Assembly: GCA_026989995.1 (NCBI GenBank)
Contig: JALSIO010000670.1
Span: 1 to 12,042, forward strand
Length of the DNA: 12,042 nt
DNA from: Myxococcales bacterium
GTDB lineage: Bacteria > Myxococcota_A > UBA9160 > JALSIO01
Direction: 5' to 3'
Below are positions 1-11,709 of this stretch, piece after piece. The notes under the pieces are model-generated. The model searched no databases, was not told the DNA's origin, and saw nothing but the letters and a program-made list of their open reading frames with translations. Numbering within the stretch: the first letter of the stretch is position 1; each line of letters opens with the position of its first letter. Position numbers and translations under genes: made by a program.

Positions 1-1850
<1,850 letters not shown>

Positions 1851-1851
<1 letters not shown>

Positions 1852-2165
1852 TGTATGCGGTGATCCGCACCGGAGGCAAGCAGTACCGCGTCGCACCGGG
1901 CGAGTCGGTGCGCGTGGAGCGCCTTCCCGGCGAGGTGGGCGACCCCGTCGAGCTCCCGGACGTGCTACTCGTGGCCGGCGAGGGGGAGCCGCGGGTCGGA
2001 ACGCCCCGGGTCCCCGGTGCGGTGGTCCACGCGCGCATCGCGGCGCAGGGACGGCACCGGAAGATCGTGGTCTTCAAGGCCAAGCGGCGCAAGAACTACC
2101 GCCGCAAGCAGGGTCATCGCCAGGAGTACACCGAGCTCCTGATCGACCGGATCGAGGGGGTCTGA
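1851..2165 (+). CDS. rplU: 50S ribosomal protein L21
   Basis: Large-subunit ribosomal protein that binds 23S rRNA. The product is 104 residues, the normal length for L21. It begins with the family signature [14 protein letters not shown] and has the basic C-terminal segment [16 protein letters not shown] followed by YTELLIDRI, both typical. The ATG shares its A with the stop codon of the RNase E/G gene. A purine-rich stretch GGAGAGGGG (about 1834-1842) lies inside the end of that gene at roughly Shine-Dalgarno distance. With no intergenic space, L21 has no separate promoter or leader directly in front of it and appears translationally coupled to the nuclease. rpmA follows after 77 nt. Confidence 0.98.
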
Positions 2166-2167
2166 CC

Positions 2168-2217
2168 CCTCGGTCCGAGGCCGTCGCCCGACCGGTCCCC
2201 GCCACCGGGGACGCCGG
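2168..2217 (+). promoter_or_regulatory. GC-rich hairpins in the rplU-rpmA gap
   Basis: The 77-nt gap holds two inverted repeats. CCTCGG-T-CCGAGG at 2168-2180 allows a small hairpin. GTCCCC (2195-2200) pairs with GGGGAC (2207-2212) across a 6-nt loop, and CCG (2192-2194) with CGG (2215-2217) can extend it past a 2-nt bulge. No T-run follows, so this does not look like an intrinsic terminator. It could be an mRNA processing or stability element in the ribosomal protein message. At this GC content such stems also arise by chance. Confidence 0.3.
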
Positions 2218-2242
2218 AGGCGGGTGACGGGGGAGACGCAGC

Positions 2243-2497
2243 GTGGCACACAAGAAGGGGCAGGGATCCTCCCGCAACGGACGCGACAGCAATGCCCAGC
2301 GGCGGGGCGTGAAGGTCTTTGCCGGGCAGCGGGTCCGGGCGGGATCCATCCTGGTTCGCCAGCTCGGCACCCGGATCAAGCCGGGCCCCGGAGTGGGCTG
2401 CGGCAAGGACTACACCCTCTTCGCACTGGTCGACGGGACGGTCCGGTACGGTCGCTCGGGCGGCCGGGTGGTGGCCCGGGTCGACCCGATCCACTAG
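2243..2497 (+). CDS. rpmA: 50S ribosomal protein L27
   Basis: Large-subunit ribosomal protein whose N-terminal tail reaches the peptidyl transferase centre. The product is 84 residues, normal for L27. It starts [20 protein letters not shown], the highly conserved N-terminus, and continues through [19 protein letters not shown] and [12 protein letters not shown]. The start is GTG at 2243, preceded by GGGGGAG (2229-2235) at suitable spacing. The conserved AHKK directly after the start fixes it. There is no N-terminal extension of the kind cleaved by the Prp protease in Firmicutes. L21 lies upstream and Obg downstream, the widespread rplU-rpmA-obg arrangement. Confidence 0.98.
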   Translation: MAHKKGQGSSRNGRDSNAQRRGVKVFAGQRVRAGSILVRQLGTRIKPGPGVGCGKDYTLFALVDGTVRYGRSGGRVVARVDPIH

Positions 2498-4847
<2,350 letters not shown>

Positions 4848-4851
<4 letters not shown>

Positions 4852-6134
4852 GCGCGGAGCAGACCGACACGACGAGGTCGCTCGAAGAGACCGTGGGGGA
4901 GCTCGCGCGGCGGGCCCGGGAGGCCTCGCGCCGGACCGCCGAGCTCTCGAGCCGCGTCAAGGACGTCTGGCTCCTCGAGGCCGCCCGCGCCCTCGAGGCC
5001 GAACGGGACGCCGTGCTCGAGGCCAACCGCCGGGATCTCGAGCGCGCGCGCGAGCGCGGGCTCGCCGAGCCCCTGCAGCGCCGCCTCGATCTCGCGGGCA
5101 GCCGCTACGAGCAGATGGTCGCCGGCCTGCGCGAGATCGCCGCGCTCCCCGACCCGGTGGGCGAGATCCGGCAGATGCGGGTGCGCCCGAACGGCCTGCG
5201 GGTCGGGCGGATGCGCATCCCGCTCGGCGTGGTGGGCATCATCTACGAGTCGCGGCCGAACGTCACCGTGGACGCGGCGGCGCTCTGTGTGAAGGCCGGC
5301 AACGCGGTGATCCTGCGCGGCGGCTCCGAGGCCATCGACTCGAACCTCGCCCTCGCCCGCGTGCTGCGCACCGCGGCGCGAGACGCGGGCGTCCCCGAGG
5401 ACGCCATCGGCATCGTCCCCACCACCGACCGGGCGGCCGTGGACCTGCTCCTCCGGCAGGACCGCCACATCGATCTCATCATCCCGCGCGGCGGACCGGA
5501 GCTGATCCGGAAGGTCTCCCGGGAATCGGCGATCCCGGTGCTCAAGCACGACGCCGGCGTGTGCCACATCTTCCTGGACGAGAGCGCGGATTCGGAGATG
5601 GCCGTGGCCCTGGTGCTCGACTCGAAGATCCGGCAGATGGCGGTGTGCAACGGCCTCGAGACCCTGCTCTGCCACGAGGGTGCGGCGACCCGCGTGCTCC
5701 CCGCGGTGCTCAAGGCCCTCCACGAGGCCGGGGTGGAGATCCGGGGCTGCGCCCGGACCCGGGAGATCTTCTCGGAGGCGCGTCCCGCGACCGAGGAGGA
5801 CTACGCGGCCGAGTTCCTGGACCGGATCCTGGCGGTGCGGGTGGTCCCGGATCTCGACGCCGCCGTGGCGCACGTGCAGCGCTACGGCTCCGACCACACC
5901 GACGTGATCGTGACCGAGAGCTACCAGAGCGCACAGGCCTGGCTGCGGCGTGTCCACTCCTCCACCGTGGGCGTCAACTGCTCCACGGCCTTCGCCGACG
6001 GCTACCGGCTCGGCCTCGGCGCCGAGATCGGCATCTCGACCTCGCGCCTGCACGCCTACGGCCCCATGGGCCTCGAGGGCCTCACCTCCGAGAAGTTCGT
6101 CCTCTTCGGAGAAGGCCAGGTGCGGGAGGATTGA
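4848..6134 (+). CDS. proA: Glutamate-5-semialdehyde dehydrogenase (gamma-glutamyl phosphate reductase)
   Basis: NADPH-dependent reduction of gamma-glutamyl phosphate to glutamate semialdehyde, the second step of proline synthesis. The product is 428 residues, close to the usual 415-420. Family signatures include PLGVVGIIYESRPNVTVDAA, KAGNAVILRGGSEA and IIPRGGPELI. The catalytic Cys267 sits in MAVCNGLETLL. The C-terminus reads AEIGISTSRLHAYGPMGLEGLTS. The ATG overlaps the proB stop by 4 bases, and GGAGAGG (4834-4840) sits at Shine-Dalgarno distance. The first ~10 residues are polar and not conserved. No proC, the last step, lies in the window. nadD begins 7 nt after the stop. Confidence 0.97.
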
Positions 6135-6141
6135 AGTCCCC

Positions 6142-6894
6142 GTGACCCGCGGCCGGGTCGAAGGGACGCCGGCCTCCGGAGCCGGCGTCCTGCGGGAGGT
6201 CGCGCGCGGCGCGGTGGGGGTCTTCGGGGGCACCTTCAACCCGATCCACATCGGGCACCTCCGCGCCGCCGAGGAGGTGGCCGAGGAGCTCGAGCTCGGG
6301 GAGCTCCGCTTCGTCCCGGCCGGAGAGCCGCCGCACAAGCCGGCCCGCGCGGAGATCGCGCCTGCGGAGCAGCGCCTCGCCTGGGTCGAGCTCGCCATCC
6401 GGGGCAATCGGCGGTTCCGCGCGGATCCCCGCGAGATCCGCCGGGGGGGGCGCTCCTACACGGTCGAGACCCTCCGCGAGCTCGTGGCCGAGCTCGGGAG
6501 GGGCCGCGTCCTCTTCGTGATCGGTGCGGATGCCCTCGAGGAGCTCGATACCTGGCGCAGCCCCGAGGAGATCCTCGCCCTCGCGCATTTCGCGGTCATG
6601 ACGCGGCCCGGGCAGCAGGGAGCGCTCCGCGACCTCCAGCGGCTCCTCCCGCCCCGGCTCCGCGGGGCGTACCGGCTCACCCCGGACGGCAGCGCGGGAA
6701 GCCATCGCGAGACGGGAACCCGGATCGGTCTCCTCGACGTGACGGCGCTCGACGTCTCGGCCTCCGCGATCCGCGCGCGGCTTCGCAGCCACCGCTCCAT
6801 TCGCTACCTGCTGCCCGAGGAGGTGCGCCGGGCCGTGCTCGAAAGTGGAGCCTACGGGGTCTCCCGCGGCGCACCTGCCGAGGAGGTGTCTTGA
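6142..6894 (+). CDS. nadD: Nicotinate-nucleotide adenylyltransferase
   Basis: Transfers AMP from ATP to nicotinate mononucleotide, giving deamido-NAD in NAD synthesis. The nucleotidyltransferase signature GGTFNPIHIGHL (residues 29-40 from this start) contains the HxGH motif, and the C-terminal VSASAIRARL stands where the family has its (S/T)xxxxR ATP-binding motif. Between them, FVPAGEPPHKP and FVIGADALEELDTW are typical. Two starts are possible. GTG 6142 has GGGAGGA at 6124-6130 and gives 250 residues. GTG 6214, with GGGAGG at 6194-6199, gives 226 residues beginning right at the nucleotide-binding fold, closer to the usual 210-220. I list the longer form because it begins directly behind proA, but the shorter is about as likely. 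The stop overlaps the rsfS start. Confidence 0.93.
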   Translation: MTRGRVEGTPASGAGVLREVARGAVGVFGGTFNPIHIGHLRAAEEVAEELELGELRFVPAGEPPHKPARAEIAPAEQRLAWVELAIRGNRRFRADPREIRRGGRSYTVETLRELVAELGRGRVLFVIGADALEELDTWRSPEEILALAHFAVMTRPGQQGALRDLQRLLPPRLRGAYRLTPDGSAGSHRETGTRIGLLDVTALDVSASAIRARLRSHRSIRYLLPEEVRRAVLESGAYGVSRGAPAEEVS

Positions 6895-7286
6895 GCGCCG
6901 ATCGCATCGAGAAGGCCCGCGCCGCCGCCGAGGCGGCGCTCGCCCGGAAGGCCGAGAACCTCTCCCTGCTCGATGTGCGGGAGGTGTCGAGCTTCGCGGA
7001 TACCTTCCTCATCGTTTCGGGGCGCTCGGACCGCCAGGTCCGGGCCATCGCAGACGCGATCCGCGAATCGCTGGCCGCCCTCGGGGAGCGGCCCCTCGGC
7101 GTCGAGGGCTACGAGGAGGGTCGCTGGGTGCTGCTCGACTTCGGAGACCTCGTGGCGCACGTCTTCGTTCCCGAGCTCAGGGAGTACTACGACCTCGACC
7201 GGCTCTGGGGGGATGCCGCGGACCTCGCCGCCGAGCTCGACCTCGCCGAGCCGCCGCCCGACGCCGGAACCGGAGGCGTGCGGTGA
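6891..7286 (+). CDS. rsfS: Ribosome silencing factor RsfS (Iojap/YbeB family)
   Basis: Binds ribosomal protein L14 on the 50S subunit and blocks subunit joining when nutrients are scarce, lowering translation. The product is 131 residues. The family core is clear: SFADTFLIVSGRSDRQVRAI, then GVEGYEEGRWVLLDFGDLVA and HVFVPELREYYDLDRLWGDA. The start is TTG at 6891, overlapping the nadD stop as TTGA, with a strong AGGAGG (6881-6886) four bases ahead. No ATG or GTG fits the family N-terminus better. The last ~20 residues are a Pro/Gly tail outside the domain. The nadD-rsfS pair is widespread, but rlmH, which often comes next, is absent from this window. Confidence 0.96.
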   Translation: MSADRIEKARAAAEAALARKAENLSLLDVREVSSFADTFLIVSGRSDRQVRAIADAIRESLAALGERPLGVEGYEEGRWVLLDFGDLVAHVFVPELREYYDLDRLWGDAADLAAELDLAEPPPDAGTGGVR

Positions 7287-7347
7287 GCGGCCGCCGGGAC
7301 CCGGCGCTCCGGCGCGGGACGCCGCGGCCGGCGCCGGAGGGGGCCGC
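7287..7347 (+). promoter_or_regulatory. Possible RBS-burying leader structure before the flavoprotein gene
   Basis: The 64-nt gap after rsfS holds a perfect 9-bp inverted repeat, CTCCGGCGC (7307-7315) and GCGCCGGAG (7331-7339), with a 15-nt loop. An outer pair, GCGGCC (7287-7292) and GGCCGC (7342-7347), could enclose it. A small CCGG-GAC-CCGG hairpin lies between at about 7294-7304. The 3' arms cover the presumed Shine-Dalgarno GGAGGGGG (7336-7343) of the gene starting at 7351. If formed, this would restrict its translation. The segment is so GC-rich that such pairing can be accidental. Confidence 0.35.
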
Positions 7348-7350
7348 CGC

Positions 7351-8784
7351 GTGAGCCGGGGCGTGTGCCGGTTGCGGGAGGTCGTGCGCTTCGACGAGGA
7401 GGCCGACGTCCTCGTGGTCGGCCTCGGGGCCGCCGGTGCGGCGGCCGCCCTCGGAGCCCGGGAGGCGGGGGCGACGGTCGCGATCCTCGAGGCCGGATCC
7501 GGTGGAGGAGGCACCTCGGCCCTCTCGGGGGGCGTGCTCTACCTCGGCGGGGGCACCGCGCTGCAGCGGGCCTGCGGCTTCGAGGACACGCCGGAGGCCA
7601 TGTTCCGGTACCTGATCGCGTCCTGTGGGGACGCCCCGGACGAGGCCAAGGTGGCGCGGTACTGCGAGGGCAGCGCCGCGCATTTCGACTGGCTGGTGCA
7701 CTGCGGCGTTCCCTTCAAGCCGACCTTCTACGAGGGCGTCTCCGGGGAGCCCCCGACGGACGACGGCCTCGTCTGGTCGGGCTCGGAGCGCTGCCATCCC
7801 TACGCGGGGCTCGCGCGGCCCGCGCCCCGAGGGCACGTACCGCAGCAGCCCCACCAGACCGGCCCGCTTCTGATGCGCAGGCTCCTCGCCGCCGTGGAGG
7901 CCGCCGGCGCCGCCGTGCGGCCCTCGCACCGCGTGGTGGCGCTGGTGCAGGACGACGACGGCGCGGTGGTGGGCGCGGTTGCCGAGCGCTTCGGGGAGCG
8001 GCGCGCGCTTCGCGCCCGCGGCGGAGTGGTCCTCTGCACCGGCGGATTCATCCACGACGACGACATGCTCTCCCGGCATCTCCCGCGTGTGCTCCGCTGC
8101 AAGGTGCGCGTCGGCGCCGAGGGCGACGACGGCAGCGGCATCCGCCTGGGACTCGCCGCCGGGGGCAGCGCCCTCCACCTCGACAAGGCGTCGATCTCGC
8201 TGCCCGTCACGCAGCCCTGGGGGCTCAAACGAGGCGTCCTGGTCAACGCCCGGGGCCAGCGCTTCGTGAACGAGGACGCGTACTACGGGTGCCTGGGAGA
8301 AGCGGCCCTCTTCGGGCAGGACGGGCGCGCGTGGCTGATCGTGGACGACGCCATCTTCGAGGAGCCCGAGTACGTGAAGCGGGTGGCCGCGGTGGGCGAG
8401 ACGCCGGAGGAGCTCGGACGCGAGCTCGGCCTTCCTCCCGGGAGCCTCGAGAGCACCCTGGTGCTCTACAACCGCCACGCGGCGCGGGGGGAGGATCCGG
8501 TCTTCCACAAGCGCCGGGAGTACCTGAGGCCCCTCGAGACCCCTCCCTTCGGCGCCATCGACTGCACCACCGAGGGCGCCATCTACGCGGCGTTCACCCT
8601 CGGCGGGCTCCGGACCGACGTCGCCGGCCGCGTCCTCGACGCCTACGGCGAACCGGTGCCCGGCCTCTTCGCCGCGGGGCGGGCGACCTCGGGGGTGTCG
8701 GCCGGGGGCTACTCGAGCGGGCTTTCGCTCGGCGACGGGACCTTCTTCGGCCGCATCGCCGGGCGCGCCGCGGCCACGGGCTGA
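7351..8784 (+). CDS. FAD-dependent dehydrogenase, fumarate reductase / 3-ketosteroid dehydrogenase-like
   Basis: Flavoprotein of 477 residues in the FAD_binding_2 superfamily. The N-terminal Rossmann motif GLGAAG lies at residues 24-29, with the ribose-binding Glu47 in VAILEAG, followed by TSALSGGVLYLGGG, the pattern that contacts the flavin. The C-terminal half reads AAGRATSGVSAGGYSSG then LSLGDGTFFGRIAGRAA, the FAD-closing segment typical of this superfamily and resembling KstD-like proteins. The middle (VPFKPTFYEGV, GGFIHDDDMLSRHLPR) is a substrate-cap type region. There is no signal peptide or membrane segment, so it is probably cytoplasmic. The start is GTG 7351 behind GGAGGGGG (7336-7343), with GTG 7363 also possible. 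The substrate is not predictable: steroid, fumarate and other enone reactions all occur in relatives. It sits where rlmH is often found after rsfS, and its 3' end overlaps the convergent peptidase gene. Confidence 0.9.
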   Translation: MSRGVCRLREVVRFDEEADVLVVGLGAAGAAAALGAREAGATVAILEAGSGGGGTSALSGGVLYLGGGTALQRACGFEDTPEAMFRYLIASCGDAPDEAKVARYCEGSAAHFDWLVHCGVPFKPTFYEGVSGEPPTDDGLVWSGSERCHPYAGLARPAPRGHVPQQPHQTGPLLMRRLLAAVEAAGAAVRPSHRVVALVQDDDGAVVGAVAERFGERRALRARGGVVLCTGGFIHDDDMLSRHLPRVLRCKVRVGAEGDDGSGIRLGLAAGGSALHLDKASISLPVTQPWGLKRGVLVNARGQRFVNEDAYYGCLGEAALFGQDGRAWLIVDDAIFEEPEYVKRVAAVGETPEELGRELGLPPGSLESTLVLYNRHAARGEDPVFHKRREYLRPLETPPFGAIDCTTEGAIYAAFTLGGLRTDVAGRVLDAYGEPVPGLFAAGRATSGVSAGGYSSGLSLGDGTFFGRIAGRAAATG

Positions 8785-10283
8785 AGGGCCCCGAGGATCG
8801 ACTCCGGCGAGAGCACCTCCACCGGCCCGAACCGGGCGAGCTCCGGCTCGAGCGCCTCGGCCGGCCCGACCACGACGATGGCCACCCGCTCGGGATCGAT
8901 CCGCTCGCGGGCCACCCGGGCTGCTTCGGCCGCGGTGACCGCCCGGACGCGAGCCCGGTAGGTGTCGAGGGAGTCCTCGGGGAGGTCGTGGACCTCGAGG
9001 TCGACCAGGCCCGAGACCAGGGCCTCCGAGGTCTCGAGGGAGAGGGCGAAGCGGCCGGCGAGGAGGCTCTGGAAGCGGCGGAGCTCCTCGGCGCCGGGAG
9101 GCTCGCGCCGGATCCGCCCGAGCTCCTCGAGGACCAGCTCGACGGTTCGCGCCGCCGCCGGAACGCGGGTGGCCGCGGACACGAGGAAGGGACCCGGCCG
9201 CCGCCGCATGGCGAAGCCGGCGTACACCGAGTAGGTGAGGCCCTCGTGCGCCCGGATGCGCGCCATCAGGCGCGAGGAGAAGCCGCCACTGCCGAGCGCG
9301 GCCTCGACCAGGGAGGCGGCGATGCGATCCGGATCGTCCCGCGCCATGCCGCCGTGCCCCACCAGGATCCGGGCCTGGCCGGCGTCGGGGCGGTCGACCA
9401 CCACCACCCGGCGCTCCGGCGGCGTCGGCTCGGGCGGCATCGGCGCCGCGGCGGGCGGGGAGTCGGCCGCGACGCCGCCGAAGCGCGCGCGGAGGTCGGC
9501 GAGGACCTCCTCCGGCGAAAGCTCGCCGACGGCGAAGAAGACCATGTCCCGACCCGCCACGAGCCGCTCGTGGAGCTCGCGCGCGGCGTCGCGGTCGAGG
9601 CCGGCCACGGTGGCGGGGCTGCCCTCGAGGGGGAGCCCGTAGCGGTGGTTCGGGTAGAGGACCCGGGCGAGCTGCCAGGCCGCGAGATTGCCCGGCGAGT
9701 CGAGGGCGCGCTCGAGCGCGGCGAGCTGCTGCCCGCGGACCCGCTCGACCTCGACGGGCTCGAGGCGCGGCCGGAGGACGACATCCGCGAGCAGCTCCAT
9801 CAGCCGGTCGCGATCGCGCGAGAGGCCCGAAAGGGTCACGGTGAGCGAGTCCCAGCCCGCCTGCACCGAGAGGTCGGCCCCGAGCCGGTCCACGGCGCGG
9901 GCGAACTCGAGCGCGTTCCGTCCGCCGGCGCCCCGCTCCATGAGCTCCGCGAGAAAGACCGCGAGCCCGGCCCGACCCGGCTCCACGGCCCCGGCGCCCC
10001 GGCGAAAGGCGACGCCCACCGACAGGAGCGGGAGCCGTGGGTCCTCGAGGACGATCCACCGGAGCCCGTTTTCGAGCTCGCCCCGGTGCAGGCGGTCCCG
10101 CGGGACCACCCGGCCCACGCGGATGGGCGGAGGGGGCTCCTCCCAGAGCGGCCGCCCCGGAATCGGCAGGCCGGCGGGCACGAGCCCACCCGACAGGGCG
10201 CAGCCTCCCACCGCCCCGGCGAGCACCGCGGCCGTCAGCGCGAGCCGCACCACGCGGCGTCGAGCCGGGCGCGCCCGGTTCAC
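8709..10283 (-). CDS. M16B peptidase-like subunit lacking the zinc site, predicted lipoprotein
   Basis: Predicted partner subunit of the zinc peptidase encoded just upstream. The product is 524 residues. The N-terminus has Arg residues, a hydrophobic stretch and a lipobox AVGGC with Cys28, followed by a Pro-rich linker, so it is probably membrane-anchored in the periplasm. Two M16 domains follow, at about 65-270 and 290-500. The zinc motif HxxEH is replaced by VFLAE (109-113), so this subunit should not bind catalytic zinc. The second half holds SSRLMARIRAHEGLTYSVY (336-354), matching the Arg/Tyr region that non-zinc M16B subunits supply to the shared active site. The GTG start overlaps the upstream gene's stop by 4 bases and has no evident Shine-Dalgarno, so coupling is likely. 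About 22 residues at the C-terminus lie beyond the recognisable domain and antisense to the flavoprotein gene. Confidence 0.9.
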   Translation of the reverse strand: MNRARPARRRVVRLALTAAVLAGAVGGCALSGGLVPAGLPIPGRPLWEEPPPPIRVGRVVPRDRLHRGELENGLRWIVLEDPRLPLLSVGVAFRRGAGAVEPGRAGLAVFLAELMERGAGGRNALEFARAVDRLGADLSVQAGWDSLTVTLSGLSRDRDRLMELLADVVLRPRLEPVEVERVRGQQLAALERALDSPGNLAAWQLARVLYPNHRYGLPLEGSPATVAGLDRDAARELHERLVAGRDMVFFAVGELSPEEVLADLRARFGGVAADSPPAAAPMPPEPTPPERRVVVVDRPDAGQARILVGHGGMARDDPDRIAASLVEAALGSGGFSSRLMARIRAHEGLTYSVYAGFAMRRRPGPFLVSAATRVPAAARTVELVLEELGRIRREPPGAEELRRFQSLLAGRFALSLETSEALVSGLVDLEVHDLPEDSLDTYRARVRAVTAAEAARVARERIDPERVAIVVVGPAEALEPELARFGPVEVLSPESILGALQPVAAARPAMRPKKVPSPSESPLE

Positions 10284-11689
10284 GGCGGAGAGCCCGCCGC
10301 TGACCGCACGGCACTCGCGGGCGACGGCGAAGGAGCGTCGTCGGCCCCGGTCGCCGGCGCCGGGAGCAGGTGGACGACCGTACGCCGCTCGGGGACCAGG
10401 TAGGTACGCACCACCCGGGCCACGTCCTCCGGGGTGACCGCGCGGATCTCTCCGAGCCTTTCGGCGAGCGGGCGCACCCGGCCGAAGGTCAGCCAGTCGT
10501 GCCCGATGCGACTGGCCAGGCCGTGTGCGGTGCGCAGGCCACGCACCAGGTCCACCTCGAGCTGGGTCGCGGCCTTGGCGACCTCCGCGGGCTTCGGGCC
10601 CTCCCGCGCGAGTCGGTCGATCTCCGCGAAGAAGCTCCCCTCCACCTCCTCCACCGACACGCCGGGGCGCACCGAGGCGAAGGCGAAGAAGACCCCCGCG
10701 CGGCGGAGCTCCCAGTAGCCGCCCTGCGCCGCGAGGGCGAGCTCCCCCTCGTGGACGAGGGCGCGGTACAGCCGGCTGCTCCGCCCGGCGGAGAGGATCT
10801 GGCTCGCGACGTCGAGAGCGGCGGAGTCGGCGCTGCCGGCCGGGGGCGCGTGCCAGGCGGCGAAGAGCAGCGGGCCCCGGAGATCCGGGAAGCCGACCAC
10901 CGCCCGGCGCTCGCCGTTCTGCTCGGGCTCCTCGGTCGGATTCCTCGGGATCTCGCCCCGCGGCTCCATGTCGCCGAAGTGCTCGCGCACCAGCTCGAGG
11001 AGCCGGGGCGTCTCGAAGTCCCCGACCACCACCAGCACCAGGTTGTCCGGCGCGTAGTAGGTGCGGAAGAAGTCGCGGCACGCCTTCACACCCACCTTCT
11101 CGAGGTCGCTCCGCCAGCCGATCACCGGCCGGCGGTAGGGATGCGCCTTGAAGCTCAGCGCCAGCAGCTCCTCGAAGGCGGTGCCCTGTGGACTTTCCTC
11201 CGTGCGCAGACGTCGCTCCTCGAGCACCACCTCCCGCTCGCGCTCGAGGGTCTTCTCGCTGATGTCGAGGTGGCGGATCCGCTCCGCCTCGAGGGCGACC
11301 ACGAGCGGCAGGTGCTCTCCGGCCACGTCCTCGTAGTAGACCGTCTGGTCCCGGCCGGTATAGGCGTTGACGCGGCCCCCCCGCTCCTCGACGAGCCGCG
11401 CGTGCTGCTCCGGAGCGAGGTGCGCCGAACCCTTGAACATCATGTGCTCGAAGAGGTGGGCGAGGCCGGTGTAGCGCCCCTCGTCGGCGGAGCCCACCCG
11501 CACGAAGACCTGGAAGGAGACCACCGGGGTGCTGCGATCCTCGAGGGTCAGCACCGTGAGGCCGTTTTCGAGCGCGGTCACCCGCAGCCGGTCGGCGGGG
11601 TCCTCGAGGGCGAGGGCGTCGAGGCGGAGCACGAGCAGCGCCGCGAGCAGCGGGCCGAGCCGGCGGAGCGTTGCGGCGGCCCTGCGCAT
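10280..11689 (-). CDS. M16B zinc peptidase, catalytic subunit, exported
   Basis: Zinc metallopeptidase of the pitrilysin / mitochondrial processing peptidase family. The product is 469 residues. A Sec-type signal peptide (Arg-rich start, LGPLLAALLVL, possible cleavage after DALA near residue 27) places it in the periplasm. The inverted zinc motif HLFEH is at 78-82 and the third ligand is probably Glu158 in EREVVLEERR, the 76-residue spacing of yeast MPP-beta. NAYTGRDQTVYY and APDNLVLVVVGDF are family features, and an inactive second M16 domain covers about 245-440. The C-terminal ~30 residues are Ala/Pro/Ser-rich. The ATG at 11689 has no clear Shine-Dalgarno, but it is the only start that gives a complete signal peptide. 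It is co-transcribed with the zinc-less subunit downstream. The natural substrate is unknown. Confidence 0.92.
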   Translation of the reverse strand: MRRAAATLRRLGPLLAALLVLRLDALALEDPADRLRVTALENGLTVLTLEDRSTPVVSFQVFVRVGSADEGRYTGLAHLFEHMMFKGSAHLAPEQHARLVEERGGRVNAYTGRDQTVYYEDVAGEHLPLVVALEAERIRHLDISEKTLEREREVVLEERRLRTEESPQGTAFEELLALSFKAHPYRRPVIGWRSDLEKVGVKACRDFFRTYYAPDNLVLVVVGDFETPRLLELVREHFGDMEPRGEIPRNPTEEPEQNGERRAVVGFPDLRGPLLFAAWHAPPAGSADSAALDVASQILSAGRSSRLYRALVHEGELALAAQGGYWELRRAGVFFAFASVRPGVSVEEVEGSFFAEIDRLAREGPKPAEVAKAATQLEVDLVRGLRTAHGLASRIGHDWLTFGRVRPLAERLGEIRAVTPEDVARVVRTYLVPERRTVVHLLPAPATGADDAPSPSPASAVRSAAGSPP

Positions 11690-11699
11690 GGCGGCGAAC

Positions 11700-11705
11700 A
11701 GTATC
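11700..11705 (-). promoter_or_regulatory. Possible -10 element for the M16B operon
   Basis: Read on the minus strand, GATACT matches TATAAT at four of six bases and ends 10 nt before the ATG at 11689. Transcription would then begin only a few bases before the start codon, consistent with the missing Shine-Dalgarno. The -35 region is weak: CATTGC 16 bases upstream is the best I see. This is tentative. Confidence 0.22.
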
Positions 11706-11709
11706 CGGC

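Noticed and set aside
2195..2212. Intrinsic terminator between rplU and rpmA.
   Set aside because: The stem is GC-rich but no T-run follows, and L21 and L27 are normally co-transcribed.
7351..8784. Naming the flavoprotein a 3-ketosteroid delta-1-dehydrogenase (kstD).
   Set aside because: Only general superfamily motifs are visible, and I could not confirm the catalytic tyrosines of characterised KstD enzymes. No steroid-degradation genes lie nearby.
7177..10403. Very long open frames (over 1000 codons) on both strands across the flavoprotein and peptidase genes.
   Set aside because: They run antisense or out of frame to genes with clear motifs, and their products are low-complexity Arg/Gly/Pro/Ala. 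This is expected where few stop codons occur at high GC.
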